Of a stretch of DNA of 15,355 bases, positions 12,906-15,355 are shown piece after piece (positions within the stretch are counted from its first letter, which is position 1; every line of letters begins with the position of its first letter). Made by a program: the position numbers and the translations under genes. The stretch comes from a bacterium (lineage in GTDB: Bacteria > Patescibacteriota > Minisyncoccia > Phycocordibacterales > Phycocordibacteraceae): NCBI GenBank assembly GCA_021781935.1, contig JAJXVW010000008.1, positions 1-15,355 on the forward strand, in the 5' to 3' direction. The notes under the pieces were generated by a model. That model had not been told where the DNA came from and did no database searches. It worked only from the letters and a program-made list of their open reading frames with translations.

Positions 12906-14258
12906 ATGCAGCGTGCTCTCAGCGTACTGTGTGCTCTCGTGCTCATACTGCTCCCGTTTTCTGCAACCGCGCAGAGCCTTGCGTCAGAAGTGCAGAGCCG
13001 GCAGCAGCAGCTGCAGCAGCAGCTCGACCAGATCGAGAGCCAGATAAGCGTGCAGCAGTCTCTCCTTGCGAACGCGCAGAGCCAGCACCAGACGCTCCAG
13101 TCGCAGATCGACGCCTTTGACGCGCAGATCAGGAAAACCCAGCTTCAGATCCAGGCGATCAACCTCACGATCGAACAATTGAACGGCGGTATCACGAACG
13201 ATAATCAGACGCTTTCCGACCTCTCGCAGAAGCTCTCCAGCGAGAAGGAATCGCTCGCGCAGATCCTCCGGCAGACCCAGGTGCTCGACAGCTACTCCGC
13301 CGTAACGGTCGCGCTCGGCGCGCAGGACGTTTCAAGCTTTTTCAGCGATCTCGATGCGTTCGCCGCGATAAAGAGCGCCATGTCCGCATCGTTCACGACC
13401 ATCCAACAGACGAGCTCCTCGACCGCGAACCATGAAGTACAGCTTGAGGCGAAGCTTGCCGAGCAGGAGCAGCTGAAGCAGGTGCAGCAGCTCGCTCAGC
13501 AGCAGGTGCGACAGCAGGAGAACGCGAAGCAGCAGCTTCTGAACGAGACGAAGGGCGTCGAGGCGAACTACCAGAAGCTTATCGCCGCGAACAAGCAGAC
13601 CGCGGCGAAGATACGCACCGAGCTCTTCGAACTTGCGGGTGGCGGCGGCCAGATTCCGCTTCCCACGGCGATCGAGCTCGCGAAAGAGGCGGGGCAGGAG
13701 ACCGGCGTCAATCCGGCGTTCATCCTCGGCATCCTGAAGCAGGAGACGAATCTCGGCGCGAATGTCGGCCAATGCCTCCTCACGAATTCGCCGAACCAGG
13801 GCGACGGAAAAGGGAAGAACACGGGCGTATTCATCCCGCGCGTCATGAAGCCCGCGCGCGACGTCGGTCCGTTCATCGCGCTTACGAGCTCCCTCGGCCT
13901 CGACTGGCGCGGCATGCCGGTCTCCTGCCCGCAGTCGACCGGGTATGGCGGTGCGATGGGACCCGCGCAGTTCATCCCGTCGACCTGGGAAGCCTACGCG
14001 CCGCGTATCGCGAAGCTTGCGGGGCACCCGAACACCCCCGCGAATCCGTGGAATAACCTCGATGCCTTCACCGCCGTTGCGCTCTACATGGCCGATCTCG
14101 GCGCGGGAGCGGGCACCTATGACGCGGAACGTATCGCGGCGCTCAAATATTTCGCGGGCGGCTATTGGAACAACCCGGCCTTCGCCTTCTACGGCGACAG
14201 CGTCATGCAGTTCACGAGCGACTTCCAGCAGGAGATAGACATCCTCAACAATTCGTAG
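12906..14258 (+). CDS. Secreted coiled-coil lytic transglycosylase (peptidoglycan hydrolase)
   Basis: 450 residues. A Sec signal peptide (MQRALSVLCALVLILLPFSA, cleavage likely after ATAQ or TAQS near residue 23) is followed by a long Gln-rich coiled coil (about 25-240), resembling the N-terminal half of EnvC/CwlO/PcsB-type hydrolase regulators. The C-terminal domain (about 255-445) is a lytic transglycosylase: FILGILKQETNLGANVG carries the probable catalytic Glu280, and YGGAMGPAQFIPSTWEAY is the MltB/SLT signature, followed by NPWNNLDAFTAVALYMADLG. It would cleave glycan strands of the cell wall during growth, division or pilus insertion. The start at 12906 is chosen because it begins the signal peptide; an in-frame TTG at 12885 lies inside the promoter. 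The domain call is firm, the exact role is not. Confidence 0.88.
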   Translation: MQRALSVLCALVLILLPFSATAQSLASEVQSRQQQLQQQLDQIESQISVQQSLLANAQSQHQTLQSQIDAFDAQIRKTQLQIQAINLTIEQLNGGITNDNQTLSDLSQKLSSEKESLAQILRQTQVLDSYSAVTVALGAQDVSSFFSDLDAFAAIKSAMSASFTTIQQTSSSTANHEVQLEAKLAEQEQLKQVQQLAQQQVRQQENAKQQLLNETKGVEANYQKLIAANKQTAAKIRTELFELAGGGGQIPLPTAIELAKEAGQETGVNPAFILGILKQETNLGANVGQCLLTNSPNQGDGKGKNTGVFIPRVMKPARDVGPFIALTSSLGLDWRGMPVSCPQSTGYGGAMGPAQFIPSTWEAYAPRIAKLAGHPNTPANPWNNLDAFTAVALYMADLGAGAGTYDAERIAALKYFAGGYWNNPAFAFYGDSVMQFTSDFQQEIDILNNS

Positions 14259-14315
14259 CCCGATAGTTTTCCACGGTGAACGGGATTCGACTCCTCTCAT
14301 CGCCCGAGCATCGTT

Positions 14316-14321
14316 TACTAT
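14316..14321 (+). promoter_or_regulatory. Possible -10 TACTAT before the Cys-rich gene
   Basis: TACTAT lies 13 bases before the ATG at 14335, in the 76-base gap after the transglycosylase gene. It is a weaker and more distant match than the other -10 candidates. No hairpin terminator was seen in this gap. Confidence 0.3.
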
Positions 14322-14334
14322 CAACGTACGGCCT

Positions 14335-15355
14335 ATGGAACTTGCTCGCTCCTCGCGCCTTCTCTTGCCGATCCTCTGTCTCGCGACGGTCAGTGCGGCC
14401 GCCGCGCTTCTTCCGGGTGTCGCTCACGCCTATACCTCGGATGAGATCTACACTTCGAGTTACGACCTTTTCTGTAGTGCTGTTCAACAGCCAGCGGGTA
14501 CGACTTGTGCTGGAAGCGCCTACAGCGGTGAAGTATGTGCCCCAGGAGGGACCGTGGTTTCCTCGGGGGGTACCGTCGCATCCATCGTGTTTCCGTCTGA
14601 TTTTTATGTGCATCCTTCGAGCTATTGCCTTGATAATGTGATTCAAAATGGCATCACCTATCAGGACCTCGTGTATTACGGCGGCAACGCTTCGGTCGCA
14701 CCACCTCCATCATATGTGGTAAGTGGTATGACTTTTCCGTACACGTATGATTATTATCAGGACCCGAGTGGCGTAGGAGGATATTCGAATTTCGCTCCGT
14801 CAGGTGGTTTCTACTCCGAGCTTATGTTCGCGGATCTTTACTACGTACAATCTTGCAGCGCATCTACCGTTTGCGGTAACGCCTCCGGGTACCAAAATTA
14901 TGTGACGAACGCATGCGACGTTTACTCTTCGCCGGTACCCGCTAATTACGGGCAGAGCTGCACCTCCGGTACGAACGCCTGCGGGCAAACGAATACGGGA
15001 ACGTATACCTGCAGCGGCACCTGCTCCGCGTCCGTGCCGGCGAATCCTTCTTACTACGGGCAGAGCTGCACCTCCGGTACGAACGCCTGCGGGCAAAGCT
15101 CGTCGGGAACCTATGACTGCAACGACGTCTGCAGCGCTGCGACTCCCCCGAACCCTTCCGGATACGGGAGCACGTGTTACGCGACCAACAGCTGCGGCAT
15201 GAGCAACGCCGGTACGGTCGAGTGCAACGGCGCCTGTTCCGCGACCGCTCCATCGAACTCGCTGTGCAACCAACCCCCGAACACCCCTTCCGTCTACGGC
15301 CTCTACGATTCCTCCGGCAGCACGTACTACGGCAGCTCCGCTCCCTCGTACCCCT
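14335..15355 (+). CDS. Secreted Cys-rich repeat protein (partial, runs off the window)
   Basis: Open for 340 codons from the ATG with no stop before the window ends. A signal peptide is clear: MELARSSRLLLPILCLATV, then a hydrophobic stretch ending GVAHA, with cleavage likely before YTSDEIYTS. Residues about 30-200 are rich in Tyr, Ser, Gly and Cys with no recognised domain. From about residue 202 a repeat of about 36 residues begins, with four Cys spaced C-x6-C-x9-C-x3-C (SCTSGTNACGQ, then GTYTCSGTCSA). Three units are visible, the last diverged, and a fourth may start at SNSLCNQPP. The Cys pattern suggests disulfide-bonded modules outside the cell. The N-terminal part is lower in GC than its neighbours. 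Likely a surface protein; the function is unknown. Confidence 0.78.
   Translation, partial: MELARSSRLLLPILCLATVSAAAALLPGVAHAYTSDEIYTSSYDLFCSAVQQPAGTTCAGSAYSGEVCAPGGTVVSSGGTVASIVFPSDFYVHPSSYCLDNVIQNGITYQDLVYYGGNASVAPPPSYVVSGMTFPYTYDYYQDPSGVGGYSNFAPSGGFYSELMFADLYYVQSCSASTVCGNASGYQNYVTNACDVYSSPVPANYGQSCTSGTNACGQTNTGTYTCSGTCSASVPANPSYYGQSCTSGTNACGQSSSGTYDCNDVCSAATPPNPSGYGSTCYATNSCGMSNAGTVECNGACSATAPSNSLCNQPPNTPSVYGLYDSSGSTYYGSSAPSYP
14947..15097 (+). repeat. Two identical 43-base direct repeats, 108 bases apart
   Basis: Bases 14947-14989 and 15055-15097 are identical over 43 bases and are offset by exactly 36 codons. They encode YGQSCTSGTNACGQ in the Cys-rich protein. Identity at third codon positions points to recent duplication or gene conversion rather than selection on the protein alone. 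Confidence 0.9.

Overview
The window looks like chromosome from a Patescibacteria (CPR) bacterium, most likely a Parcubacteria-type lineage such as Kaiserbacteria. The reasons are a compact sugar-phosphate gene set with transketolase split into two genes, a PfkB kinase beside a class I aldolase, type IV pseudopilins scattered among housekeeping genes, very large secreted repeat proteins, and start codons without Shine-Dalgarno sequences. The lineage is inferred from gene content and style; there is no rRNA here to confirm it. By eye most of the window is GC-rich (about 60%). Two stretches are clearly more AT-rich: about 113-1750 and about 14440-14900.

Left end (1-3794): the last 36 codons of a GDP-mannose 4,6-dehydratase run straight into a giant surface protein gene of the phage-tail-fibre type. 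That gene has no recognisable 5' end and an in-frame TAA at 963-965. It otherwise reads in one frame to 3794: GNVGIG-type fibre repeats, a peptidase S74 auto-cleavage domain, a second degenerate S74-like domain, a coiled coil, two Ig-like domains and a Ser/Thr-rich tail.

Centre (3918-11281): central carbon metabolism, with gap, rpiB, an rpe-like gene, the N and C halves of transketolase, a PfkB sugar kinase on the minus strand and a class I fructose-bisphosphate aldolase. Together they link lower glycolysis with the non-oxidative pentose phosphate pathway. No transaldolase is seen in the window.

Embedded in and flanking this block are two copies of a small module: a type IV pseudopilin gene plus a gene for a small single-span membrane protein starting M(P/S)DL.FE...EYAP.Y. 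The order is pilin then small protein at 6222-7003, and small protein then pilin at 11336-12153, with 11 bases between the genes in both copies. The two small proteins align without gaps over 66 residues. I recognise no named family for them. They are the best candidate here for an undescribed component of the CPR pilus system.

Right end (12201-15355): ribosomal protein L25, a secreted coiled-coil protein with a lytic transglycosylase domain, and the start of a secreted Cys-rich repeat protein that runs off the window.

Regulation: most genes have a TANNNT hexamer (often TATACT) only 5-9 bases before the ATG and no Shine-Dalgarno, which suggests leaderless transcripts. Hairpins at 5471-5495, 9138-9188 and 12856-12883 look like terminators. 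No tRNA, rRNA, CRISPR array, insertion sequence or replication origin was seen. No gene-free stretch exceeds about 125 bases.
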